64,000 bases of DNA, taken from Scytonema millei VB511283. GTDB taxonomy: Bacteria > Cyanobacteriota > Cyanobacteriia > Cyanobacteriales > Chroococcidiopsidaceae. The stretch lies in the NCBI RefSeq assembly GCF_000817735.3, contig NZ_JTJC03000001.1, forward strand, positions 1,544,632 to 1,608,631, in the 5' to 3' direction. Positions 43,219-50,984 of the stretch are shown here, in pieces. Each line of letters opens with the position of its first letter. Positions within the stretch are counted from its first letter, which is position 1. Below the pieces are notes generated by a model. The model was not told the DNA's origin and searched no databases. It saw nothing but the letters and a program-made list of their open reading frames with translations. The translations under genes and the position numbers were made by a program.

Positions 43219-44415
43219 ATGCAAACAGGTTGGCGAATTGGAGCTTTATGGGGCATTCCACTATTTTTAGACCCCTTGTGGTTTGTCATTTTAACTTTTG
43301 TTGCCCTCAATTTTGGGTTGAGTTACTTACCTTGGGGAAATATTTTAGCTGGAAGTGCGGGTTTTACAATCGCACTGCTGTTGTTTGGTTCGGTCTTGCT
43401 ACACGAACTCGGTCATAGCTTAGTGGCGCGATCGCAAGGAATTAAGGTTAATTCTATTACTTTGTTCCTTTTTGGCGGAATTGCTTCGATTGAAGAAGAA
43501 TCAAAAACTCCAGGCGAAGCATTACAAGTGGCGATCGCCGGACCTTTAGTGAGTATTGGTTTGTTTGGTATTCTTGCTCTTGTCAGCTTGGTTTTGCCTG
43601 CATCGAGTTTGGCTAATGTCATGGTGACAGACTTAGCCAGAGTGAATTTAATTCTGGCATTGTTTAATTTAATTCCTGGCTTACCTTTAGATGGAGGACA
43701 GGTATTAAAAGCAGCAGTGTGGAAAGTCACGGGGAATCGTTTTCAAGCTGTGCGTTGGGCGGCGAGAACCGGACAATTTTTGGGTTGGTCGGCGATCGCA
43801 ACTGGTGCGGCGATAGAATTTTTTACAGGTGAATTGGTCAGCGGTCTATGGTTGGTACTGCTGGGATGGTTTGGGATTCGCCATGCTAGTGCATACGAGC
43901 GCATCACGAAATTACAAGAAGTCTTGCTGCAACTACACGCCACCGATGCTATGTCCCGCGATTTTCGCGTCGTAGATGCCGATATGACTTTGCGGGCTTT
44001 TTCCGACCTTTATCTGCTCGAAACATCCGCCCCACAAACCTATTTTGCTGCATCCGATGGGCGTTATCGGGGGATGGTATCGATTGACGATTTGCGCCTT
44101 GTCGAACGCAGTCAGTGGGAAACGCAAACTCTGCACAGCATTGTTCATCCCCTCACTGAAATCCCCCACGTTGAGGAATCGACATCTTTAGTCGAAGTCA
44201 TCAACCAAATGGAAAGCCAGCAATTACCACGTCTAACCGTGCTTTCTCCAGCTGGAGCTATATCGGGAACGATAGACCGAGGCGATATTATCAGAGCGAT
44301 CGCACCTAAACTTAACCTACGGATTTCCGAAGTAGAAATCAAGCGGATTAAGGAAGAAGGTAGCTATCCATCGGGGTTGCAATTGGGGTTGGTGGCAAAG
44401 TCTACTAAAGTGTAG
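43219..44415 (+). CDS. site-2 protease family (M50) membrane metalloprotease with CBS pair
   Basis: A 398-aa intramembrane protease. Zinc motif HELGH is at residues 62-66 and the third ligand Asp158 is in LIPGLPLDGG. About five to six helices lie in residues 1-215. A C-terminal pair of CBS domains (about 245-375) includes TYFAASDGRYRGMVSIDDLR and GAISGTIDRGDIIRAI, likely an adenine-nucleotide sensor. Family members cleave membrane-bound regulators; the target is unknown. The aspartyl-protease-like gene starts 27 bp downstream. Confidence 0.9.
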   Translation: MQTGWRIGALWGIPLFLDPLWFVILTFVALNFGLSYLPWGNILAGSAGFTIALLLFGSVLLHELGHSLVARSQGIKVNSITLFLFGGIASIEEESKTPGEALQVAIAGPLVSIGLFGILALVSLVLPASSLANVMVTDLARVNLILALFNLIPGLPLDGGQVLKAAVWKVTGNRFQAVRWAARTGQFLGWSAIATGAAIEFFTGELVSGLWLVLLGWFGIRHASAYERITKLQEVLLQLHATDAMSRDFRVVDADMTLRAFSDLYLLETSAPQTYFAASDGRYRGMVSIDDLRLVERSQWETQTLHSIVHPLTEIPHVEESTSLVEVINQMESQQLPRLTVLSPAGAISGTIDRGDIIRAIAPKLNLRISEVEIKRIKEEGSYPSGLQLGLVAKSTKV

Positions 44416-44442
44416 CGATCGCGTATTCTAAGAGAGGTGAAT

Positions 44443-44889
44443 ATGGCAGCAACCGCTACTGATGACAGAATGGGCAAAGTTACAACTACAATTACCGTCA
44501 CTAATCGTATCGATCAAATCTTAGCTGAAAGAGGATTTATTCCCCTCGAACAAGTCCGTTCGGTAACGTTAAAAGATGTTTTGGTCGATACGGGCGCAAA
44601 TAGACTCTGCCTGCCTGCAAATATTATTAACGATTTGGGTTTAGTGCTTCAGGGAGAAGTAGACGTAAAAATTGCTACGAGAGTGCAAAAACTGCGTATT
44701 TTTAGAGAAATTAACCTCACTGTTGAAGGCAGAGAAGGTACGTACAATTGCATGGAATTACCAGATGGTGCAGATCCTCTATTAGGTTTGTTGCCTTTAG
44801 AAGACTTGGGTTTAGAACCAGATTTACAAAATCAAAGATTGCGAGTTTTACCTGTTGAGGGAAAGGATACATATTTAACGGTTTTGTAA
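44443..44889 (+). CDS. retropepsin-like aspartyl protease-domain protein
   Basis: A 148-aa soluble protein. VLVDTGANRLCLP (D49-T-G-A) is the active-site-like motif of the single-domain aspartyl protease family, followed by a hydrophobic GLLPLEDLGLEPD near the end. The start is ATG 44443 with AGAGAGG five nt upstream; GTG 44437 is also in frame. It may be cotranscribed with the site-2 protease. Whether it is an active protease is unproven. Confidence 0.75.
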   Translation: MAATATDDRMGKVTTTITVTNRIDQILAERGFIPLEQVRSVTLKDVLVDTGANRLCLPANIINDLGLVLQGEVDVKIATRVQKLRIFREINLTVEGREGTYNCMELPDGADPLLGLLPLEDLGLEPDLQNQRLRVLPVEGKDTYLTVL

Positions 44890-44890
44890 G

Positions 44891-45016
44891 TCATGTATCC
44901 TTGCCTAAGTAGACTGGTTCTGAAATGTAGTTATTCAGCAGAAGATTTTCAGGTTCCATAGAAAATCCGCCGCCACCCATAGCAAAGATTTGTCTAGAGA
45001 CTAAATTAAGAGCCAT
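44891..45016 (-). pseudogene. N-terminal fragment of a peptidase E (S51)-like gene
   Basis: A 41-codon frame from ATG 45014-45016 to TGA 44891-44893 encodes RQIFAMGGGGFSMEPENLLL, which looks like the first strand and glycine loop of S51-family peptidases (FAMGGGGFSMEPEN is the telling part). The catalytic Ser and His regions are missing; the normal length is over 200 residues. Family call is from memory, truncation is seen. Confidence 0.6.
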
Positions 45017-45062
45017 GTTTCAATTATCAGTTCATTCCAACTTACGATTTACGACTTACGAC

Positions 45063-45863
45063 TTACGACTTATTTCCAAGTCTTTGGTGTAATATAAATT
45101 CGGCGATCGCCAAATCCATTGGTGTGGTCAATTTTAAATTTGTCTCTTCGCCCTCAACAATTTGTACGGGTAAGCCACACTTTTCAAACAAAGCGGCATC
45201 GTCTGTAACTTCCCAACCTTGCTCCAAACCTTTTGCGTGACACTGCTTCAATAATTGCACGTCAAAAGCCTGTGGAGTTTGCGCCGCCCAAAGCTGGCTG
45301 CGGTCTGGTGTATCTTGAATGAATCCAGCATCATCTACAATTTTAATCGTGTCCTTAACTGGGATAGCAGCAATTAAACCTTTAATTGGGGAGTCGGGAG
45401 TCGGTAGGGGCGCACTGCTGTGCGCCCGTACAAGGGAGTCGGGAGTCGGTAGGGGCGCACTGCTGTGCGCCCGTACAAGGGAGTCGGGAGTCGAGGGGCG
45501 AATTGCTACCGCACAGCGATCGAATAATTCTGGTGTAGCGAGACACCTCGCGCCGTCGTGAATCAGGACTTGTTTAGCGTCCGCTGGCAAAGCCTGCAAG
45601 CCGTTGTAAACAGACTCTTGGCGGGTAGTCCCCCCTTGAATGAATTCCACAGGTTTAGTTAGGCATAAACCCTCCAGGATCTCCTTCAAATCTGTCCAAT
45701 CGGCAGGTTGGGAAATAATGCCAATCCAACTAATTTCATGAGATGCTTCGGCTGCGCGTAGCGTCCAAGCAATTAGAGGTTGCGATCGCAGCGTCAACAG
45801 CAGCTTATTGCGATCGCTACCCATTCTTCGTCCCATTCCGGCGGCTGGAATTAATAAATACAC
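45063..45863 (-). CDS. ispD: 2-C-methyl-D-erythritol 4-phosphate cytidylyltransferase IspD
   Basis: A 266-aa MEP-pathway enzyme transferring CMP from CTP. LIPAAGMGRRMGSDRNKLLL (residues 3-22) is the nucleotide-binding loop. VLIHDGARCLATPELF, AAIPVKDTIKIVD, RSQLWAAQTPQAFD and GWEVTDDAALFEKCG complete the signature. Residues of about 122-159 are two full and one partial copy of a 15-residue unit (TPDSLVRAHSSAPLP) encoded by a 45-bp repeat; ordinary IspD is about 230 residues. The frame is intact and the insertion sits between conserved blocks. Confidence 0.94.
   Translation of the reverse strand: MYLLIPAAGMGRRMGSDRNKLLLTLRSQPLIAWTLRAAEASHEISWIGIISQPADWTDLKEILEGLCLTKPVEFIQGGTTRQESVYNGLQALPADAKQVLIHDGARCLATPELFDRCAVAIRPSTPDSLVRAHSSAPLPTPDSLVRAHSSAPLPTPDSPIKGLIAAIPVKDTIKIVDDAGFIQDTPDRSQLWAAQTPQAFDVQLLKQCHAKGLEQGWEVTDDAALFEKCGLPVQIVEGEETNLKLTTPMDLAIAEFILHQRLGNKS
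45391..45495. repeat. 45-bp tandem repeat inside ispD carrying the 28-bp palindrome
   Basis: Units begin at 45391, 45436 and 45481 (third partial). Each has GAGTCGGGAGTCGGTAGGGG followed by CGCACTGCTGTGCGCCCGTA, that is, a shortened copy of the GTAGGGGCGCAC palindrome plus a GGGAGTC linker. 45 is a multiple of three, so frame is kept. Confidence 0.9.
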
Positions 45864-46035
45864 GGTTTTCTAGAGGGGTAAGGGATGAGGAGTGAGGAGT
45901 GAGGGGACAAGGGAGACAAGGGAGAGGGGGGAGACAAGGAAGCAGAGGAGAAATCCAAAATTCAGAATTTTTCTACACCCTACACCCCATTCTTCACTGA
46001 TAACTGACAACTGATAACTGATAACTGAAAAAATG
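45864..46035. repeat. repeat tract between ispD and the family 9 glycosyltransferase gene
   Basis: GAGTGAGGAGTGAGGGGAC, GACAAGGGAGACAAGGGAG, CACCCTACACCCC and CTGATAACTGACAACTG words. Confidence 0.8.
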
Positions 46036-46105
46036 TACATTTTTATCGTTTCGCATAAGTATATGTTCCCCTAAAATAAGAGCGAGTAAGCGTAAAACAG
46101 TAAAT

Positions 46106-47068
46106 ATGCGAATAGTAGCCCTAGTCCCTGGCGGGATTGGCGACCAAATTCTATTCTTTCCCACCCTGGACGATCTGAAGCGGAATTATCCCGACGCTGA
46201 AATCGATGTGGTGGCAGAGCCTGGCTCTTTGGGAGCATACCGAATCTGTAAGTCGGTGTCCAACGTGCTAAAGTTCGACTTCAAAGACCGTAACAGTTTG
46301 ACAGAATGGGTCGATCTAATCGGTAATATCCGCGATCGCGAATACGATATCGCGATTTGTGCCGGACAGCGCCCTTTTGTAGGTATGGCGCTCTGGTTGA
46401 GCGGCGTTGCAGTGCGAGTCAGCTACCAGGGGGGAGGAAATCTGTTTCTGACGAACTCCGTCCCCCTAAAAACAGAGCAGTATGTCGCGGCAATGTATCA
46501 CGATCTGCTCAAAGGATTAGGAATTTCCACCCCTTGTCCCGATTTAACGATTAACGTCCCTAAATCAGACCTAGAATGGGCGGACAAAGAGCAGCAACGA
46601 CTGGGAATCAAAGATAGCGGTTACATATTAATTCACGGCGGCTCTAGCCAACTTGCGGCTGCGAAAACCAGCATCCAAACCTACCCCGCCCAAAGTTGGC
46701 GACAAGTGATTCAAAATTTGCAACAGCGTCAGCCAGATCTACCAATTGCGCTCCTAGTGCAAACAGCAGAGGACGAGCAGTTGGTGCGATCGCTACGGGA
46801 AGCATTTCCCGATCTGAAGGTGACAACTCCCCCAGATATTGGGAAAACAGCAGCGATTGTTGCTGCTGCCAATTTATTGCTATGTACTGACAGTGCGCCT
46901 ATGCATCTAGCAATAGCAGTGCAAACCTATACGATCGCGTTGTTTGGCGCGACAGATCCCAAGAAGTTAGTCCCACAGAGCGATCGCGTTATCGCCATCA
47001 AATCTCCTACAGGCAAACTCTCAGACATCGCACCGCAAACTGTTTTAGAACGAGTTTGGAGCGGCTGA
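46106..47068 (+). CDS. family 9 glycosyltransferase (heptosyltransferase-like)
   Basis: A 320-aa GT-B enzyme. The N-terminal domain opens RIVALVPGGIGDQILFFPTL, typical of ADP-heptose:LPS heptosyltransferase relatives. The C-terminal domain has YILIHGGSSQLAAAKTSIQ, LLVQTAEDEQLV, LLLCTDSAPMHLAIAV and TIALFGATDPKKLVP, the nucleotide-sugar site. It likely adds a sugar to lipopolysaccharide core or another surface glycan. The sugar donor cannot be read. Confidence 0.88.
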   Translation: MRIVALVPGGIGDQILFFPTLDDLKRNYPDAEIDVVAEPGSLGAYRICKSVSNVLKFDFKDRNSLTEWVDLIGNIRDREYDIAICAGQRPFVGMALWLSGVAVRVSYQGGGNLFLTNSVPLKTEQYVAAMYHDLLKGLGISTPCPDLTINVPKSDLEWADKEQQRLGIKDSGYILIHGGSSQLAAAKTSIQTYPAQSWRQVIQNLQQRQPDLPIALLVQTAEDEQLVRSLREAFPDLKVTTPPDIGKTAAIVAAANLLLCTDSAPMHLAIAVQTYTIALFGATDPKKLVPQSDRVIAIKSPTGKLSDIAPQTVLERVWSG

Positions 47069-47071
47069 TTT

Positions 47072-47280
47072 AGGTAGGGAGGGCACGAGCAGAGAGACAA
47101 GGGGGACAAGGGGGATTAGGGAGACAAGGGAGACAAGTAGCAAGTCGCAATTCAAAATTTCCTGACTCCTGTACGGGCGGGTTCACCTATACTCTCTGTT
47201 TAGTACGGAGTTTTTTGGTAAACCCACCCCTACGACTTCTGACTCCTTACAAATGACCAATGACCAATGACAAATGACGA
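47072..47280. repeat. repeat tract between convergent genes
   Basis: GACAAGGGGGACAAGGGGG runs, GTACGGGCGGGTTCACC (47171-47187) with its partial inverse GGTAAACCCACCCCTACG (47218-47235), and ATGACCAATGACAAATGAC words. Confidence 0.8.
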
Positions 47281-47281
47281 T

Positions 47282-47758
47282 TCATAACATTCCAAACAAG
47301 TCATCTTCTAAGTCGTAGCCAAGCATTTGACCCATAGACTTCAGCCGTGCCGTGCTGGGAATACCCATTTGTTGCAGCCAGTCATGCAGAACGAAAACCT
47401 TTTGCATGAGGAAAATTTCTAGAGCTTCGGGATTGAACTGAATTCCTTCTTGGCGATGGAATTGATGGGGAACCAGCATGGCAGTGTAACGAGATAGTTC
47501 TCCTGCTTTCCAATCTAAGAGAAAAGGTAGCCAGGGATAGCGACTGTCAAGGCGAATAAACCACATCCGCACTTCGGGGATTTCGGACAGTTCCCGTGGA
47601 TCGTCTGAGGGACGAGGATAATCGATCTCGAAGCGAAGTTGCTGCTCGTAAGTGGCGATCGCCGATTTTTCTTGTGAGATATTTTCGATCGTCTTGGCAG
47701 CTGGCAATACATCTAAGCTGCTGAAGTTGTCAGCCTTGAGAGAAATAGTGATAGTCAT
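47282..47758 (-). CDS. CRR6-family NdhI maturation factor
   Basis: A 158-aa soluble protein. DDPRELSEIPEVRMWFIRLD and YPWLPFLLDWKAGELSRYTA are the hallmark of the CRR6 (chlororespiratory reduction 6) family, with MLVPHQFHRQEGIQFNPEAL following. CRR6 is needed to assemble the NdhI-containing subcomplex of the photosynthetic NDH-1. Length is normal. Assignment is by recalled family pattern. Confidence 0.88.
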   Translation of the reverse strand: MTITISLKADNFSSLDVLPAAKTIENISQEKSAIATYEQQLRFEIDYPRPSDDPRELSEIPEVRMWFIRLDSRYPWLPFLLDWKAGELSRYTAMLVPHQFHRQEGIQFNPEALEIFLMQKVFVLHDWLQQMGIPSTARLKSMGQMLGYDLEDDLFGML

Positions 47759-47768
47759 GGCGAAGTCA

Positions 47769-47910
47769 GAAGGAAGGATGTGTCGGGGCGGGTTTTGAGG
47801 GCAGATCGATTGCCAAAGTCGCGAATCTCGGGCTAAACTCGCCCGTACAGGGATCGGAAGGAAGGATGTGTCGGGGCGGGTTTTGAGGGCAGATCGATTG
47901 CCAAAGTCGC
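47769..47910. repeat. 54-bp direct duplication
   Basis: 47769-47822 and 47857-47910 are near-identical 54-bp copies (GAAGGAAGGATGTGTCGGGG ... TTGCCAAAGTCGC), offset 88 bp. The intervening piece ends CTCGCCCGTACAGG, a GTACGGGCGGGTTT-type word, suggesting duplication of a composite repeat. The rest of the gap to 48135 shows nothing assignable. Confidence 0.85.
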
Positions 47911-48135
47911 AAATCTTGGGAAAGATGCTTTACAACGTTTGCGAATGACATTCGCGCTATTTATAATTTGTGCCTTGTACCAGCAGTTTACGACCTTCAT
48001 TTTCTCAAAATAGCGATCGCCTGCTGTAACAATTTTGGTGAATGCTAGATATACCTACAAAATTGTTAATTTATGCAGGAAGTTTGGCGAATCCAATCGC
48101 TGGCAACTGTATAGGTAGATGGGAGTTTCACTCTT

Positions 48136-48660
48136 GTGCTAGTACTAGCAGATAGTTTATATGGAGAAAGTGGGGATGTAATTCGCGAATTGTCACGCCT
48201 AAAGCTCCCCTTCATTGTTGCTATTTGCAGCAATCATAGCGTGCTGGTAGCACTCCTGCAAAAAGTGCGCTATAACCGTTGGCTGGCTTACACTCAAGCG
48301 TTGTCTCGCCGCCCACCAGAAACCTGCTAGAGAGCGTGAAATTATCTTTGGCAAAGCCCGTTCAAAACGCTCAGAGCGAAATTAGCAAAACCGACAGCCC
48401 AAAAACTAATCCGCTTGAAACATGGTTTATTATGACTAATTTGCCTAAGTCCTGGCAATTAGAATTAGGCAAACGCGCTTATCCTTCGAGGTTGGATTGA
48501 GTATAGCTTTAAGCAAGTAAAAAATGAACTGAGTTGGGCAGATTTTCGCGTGACTGACTACGCCAGTATTGAACGATGGTGAGAAATAGTCTTGAGTGCT
48601 TATTTGCTAATCAGTTGGCACGCCAATGACTTCCGCGCACCAAAGCCGAACTCATACTAA
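48136..48660 (+). pseudogene. IS701-like transposase remnant, multiply broken
   Basis: Frame 1 begins VLADSLYGESGDVIRELSRL (the central Asp region of DDE transposases) and ends at TAG 48328. Sense then passes to frame 3 (NPLETWFIMTNLPKS, up to 48500). It returns to frame 1 at TGG 48493: WIEYSFKQVKNELSWADFRV, TDYASIERW, then TGA at 48580-48582 where a second Trp is expected, and EIVLSAYLLIS to TAA 48658-48660. Two frameshifts and one nonsense codon; the N-terminal part and terminal inverted repeats are absent. The IS701/IS4-type call rests on remembered cyanobacterial transposases. Confidence 0.82.
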
Positions 48661-48690
48661 TTACAAAAGATACGCAACAGTTAATCGGGT

Positions 48691-48846
48691 ATGGTAATGA
48701 AAAATTATCAAGAATTCTCGCTCTTTGCTCCCTATAACAACGCAGTAAATTTGATTGGAGCTTTCTCTAACTGGCAAGAGATTCCCATGAATAAGGGCGA
48801 GGACGGATATTTTCGCACCCAAGTAGAACTAGAAGATGGAATTCGC
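48691..48846 (+). pseudogene. truncated glycosyl hydrolase 5' end (CBM48/alpha-amylase N domain)
   Basis: About 50 codons encode MKNYQEFSLFAPYNNAVNLI, GAFSNWQEIPMNKGEDGYF and RTQVELEDGI, the start of the early-set sugar-binding domain (NLIGxFSNW, GYF) of amylase-type enzymes. After about 48846 the frame enters a palindrome (AACCCGCCGGCGCGGGTT) and the 28-bp-type elements and loses all homology. The rest of the enzyme (several hundred residues) is missing. Confidence 0.7.
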
Positions 48847-48888
48847 GGCTATACAGACAAAACCCGCCGGCGCGGGTTAATAGCACTA

Positions 48889-48934
48889 GTAGGGGCGCAC
48901 AGCTGTGCGCCCCCCTACAGCTGTGCGCCCCTAC
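48889..48934. repeat. doubled 28-bp-type palindrome at the gene scar
   Basis: GTAGGGGCGCAC, AGCT, GTGCGCCCCC followed at once by a second TACAGCTGTGCGCCCCTAC arm. It lies exactly where the amylase fragment ends and 33 bp before the baeRF stop codon. Confidence 0.85.
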
Positions 48935-48966
48935 TAGCTGCGTCTTTCACGGTAAATTCTATTTGC

Positions 48967-50139
48967 TCAGAAGCGGAAAATAGCTGCTGCTGGGGCAGAG
49001 GTAGGTAAATCCTCTGGTGTAAGAGCATAAACCGTACCACCATTCAAGAGAGTGTAGACGGCAGCAAAATCGAGCAGATCTTCATCGTCTGGTTCCGGTT
49101 CTGAGTGTAAATTCACTGCCATTGTCTCTGTATTGAAATCACCCCAAAGCTGGCGATCGCTAGCGACAAAGAGAGAATCTACCCGTTGGTAGTATGCAGC
49201 AGGAACAATTTCTTTTAAATCGTCAGAAGCCTTGCCCGTACTAGCTCCTGCCAATTCTTGATATCGCTCCATTGCCTGCTGCTGTGCCTGGAGAAACTGG
49301 GGTTCTACCAACGACCAAGCGCGATCGCGGAGTTCTTCTGGTTTAACAATATCTACATTGACGTTGATGCCTTCTTCTACCAAATGTTGGTAGCTATTAG
49401 CTTGGCGATAAATGGCAAACAGGTATTCTACACCTGCTAGTACTAGAGGGGCTGATGCAGTTTTCAGTTTTGGGTGTAAAGCGCCATCAATTAAATGAAA
49501 GAATTGTAAAATATCCTTCTGGTGTTCGTCGCGATCGGGACTGCCTTGACCGTGAAACGATCCTGGTTGAGTAAACGGATTACTAGTCCCCCCTCTCCCT
49601 GTAGCGATCCGTTGCTGTCCTTCTTGAGCAGTCTCGTCATATTGAAGTGCTTCTTCGATATTCTTTGGTAAATTTTCCACCTCAATTTCCTTGATGCTGT
49701 AGCGCGTTCCTTGAAAAAATCTAACGTTATCCTGACTCAGCGCCAGCACGTAGAACCGCCCGTTATTTTGAATCAGGGGTAGTAGCGGTTTGAGGTGAAA
49801 TTGACTATCGACTACTACAATTTCTGGAACTTCGTCAGGCAGTAGATAGTAACGGAAGACATCTGGAGAGATAAAGATAACCAGTCCCCGCTCTTGATGT
49901 TCTTCCCAAAATTCAGGTGTATCTAGTTCATGAGCAGCTTTGAGAAAGTCTACTGCTTCTGTATGGCGGATTCCTATTGCATCTAAGCGTTCCTCAGCTT
50001 GACGAATGAGATTTTTAAACCGAATTGGATTTTGTCTAACCTCTGTGCTTCCTTTTTGCATTGGCATATACAGGGAGACACAGGGAGGTTTAGCGTTTGT
50101 AACTAAATTTTTGAGTTCATCTACAGTTAATAAAGGCAT
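48967..50139 (-). CDS. baeRF-family protein (archaeo-eukaryotic release-factor fold)
   Basis: A 390-aa protein from ATG 50139. LLTVDELKNLV and PPCVSLYMPMQKGSTEVRQN open the domain. GRFYVLALSQDNVRFFQGTR is the beta-rich core shared with eRF1 domain 2-like proteins, and LVLAGVEYLFAIYRQANSYQ plus VDSLFVASDRQLWG follow. The family is linked in genomics to ribosome rescue and stress; activity is unproven. The frame extends 10 codons upstream (to 50169), but these are encoded by ATGACAAATGAC repeats and I leave them out. Confidence 0.8.
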   Translation of the reverse strand: MPLLTVDELKNLVTNAKPPCVSLYMPMQKGSTEVRQNPIRFKNLIRQAEERLDAIGIRHTEAVDFLKAAHELDTPEFWEEHQERGLVIFISPDVFRYYLLPDEVPEIVVVDSQFHLKPLLPLIQNNGRFYVLALSQDNVRFFQGTRYSIKEIEVENLPKNIEEALQYDETAQEGQQRIATGRGGTSNPFTQPGSFHGQGSPDRDEHQKDILQFFHLIDGALHPKLKTASAPLVLAGVEYLFAIYRQANSYQHLVEEGINVNVDIVKPEELRDRAWSLVEPQFLQAQQQAMERYQELAGASTGKASDDLKEIVPAAYYQRVDSLFVASDRQLWGDFNTETMAVNLHSEPEPDDEDLLDFAAVYTLLNGGTVYALTPEDLPTSAPAAAIFRF

Positions 50140-50399
50140 ATGCAAAAATTGTCCTTGGTCATTTGTCATTTGTCATTTGTCATTTGTAGTTGGGAATTAC
50201 AAATGACGGTTGAAACAGCGATCGCAATTTCAGTACTGATTGTTATAGTTCTATTTCAATGCTGGACTCGTCAGCCTTCATCACTCTCTAGTGGGGAGAT
50301 CTGCTTTTGCATCTTCCTTTCTTTTGAAGCAGGCTGGAGTGTGGGGTGTGGGAAGGCAAGTCACAAGTCAACTGATAACTGTCAACTGTCAACAAATAA

Positions 50400-50984
50400 C
50401 TAATTACCAACTTTCTCAAATAAATCGAGGCGATATTGTTCTTCTCTCTGTGCTTTGAGATGACGCAGTTGAGTAGGGACTAGTTCTAAAAATGCTTCGT
50501 GAACTTCATCGCCGCTGAGTGGATAATCTTTGGCGTAAAGCGTCCAGTGAACTAAGAGTAAATGTCCGCCTGGTTCTAGGTGAGAAAGGAGCAGTTGTTG
50601 TGCTTTGCGTAAGTCTTCCCAACACCAATAATATCCGACTTCGGAAACTAGAGTTAAATCGAAGGTTTCATCGGGGTATGCTTGCGGTACTCCCATCAGT
50701 TGCAAGCGGACGTGTGGGAGAGATTCGCAACGTTTTATAGCACGGTTTAAGGCTGGTTCCGATAAGTCTACAGATAATAGGCGATCGCAACGATTAGCTA
50801 ATTTTGCGGTTAAGACTCCAATCGAACAGCCAATTTCAAATGCAGAACGATAGCGCGATCTGGATAAAGCGGCGATCGTGGCAGCATATTTATTTGCTTC
50901 GTATTCGCTGGTTTCAAATTTCCACGGATCGGGATCGGCGTTGTAAAGATTGTCGAAGTAACTGGCTGGTAAGGATTGTTTCAT
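50400..50984 (-). CDS. NodS-like SAM-dependent methyltransferase
   Basis: A 194-aa class I methyltransferase. SYFDNLYNADPDPWKFETSE at the N terminus is typical of NodS-like proteins. Motif I is AFEIGCSIGVLTAKLA, the acidic loop LLSVDLSEPAL, then LTLVSEVGYYW. Its ATG (50982-50984) overlaps the TGA of the PIG-L gene as ATGA, so it is translationally coupled to it. NodS N-methylates a de-acetylated chitooligosaccharide, which fits the neighbouring PIG-L N-deacetylase, but the actual substrate is unknown. Confidence 0.85.
   Translation of the reverse strand: MKQSLPASYFDNLYNADPDPWKFETSEYEANKYAATIAALSRSRYRSAFEIGCSIGVLTAKLANRCDRLLSVDLSEPALNRAIKRCESLPHVRLQLMGVPQAYPDETFDLTLVSEVGYYWCWEDLRKAQQLLLSHLEPGGHLLLVHWTLYAKDYPLSGDEVHEAFLELVPTQLRHLKAQREEQYRLDLFEKVGN

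Noticed and set aside
45319-45561. Plus-strand frame opposite ispD
   Set aside because: Antisense shadow produced by the 45-bp repeat; the minus-strand ispD motifs are clear.
50140-50399. Possible small membrane protein (MTVETAIAISVLIVIVLF) on the plus strand from 50203
   Set aside because: Only about 20 residues look hydrophobic; the rest, including the stop, is encoded by CAACTGTCAAC-type repeats. It could be a remnant but cannot be supported.
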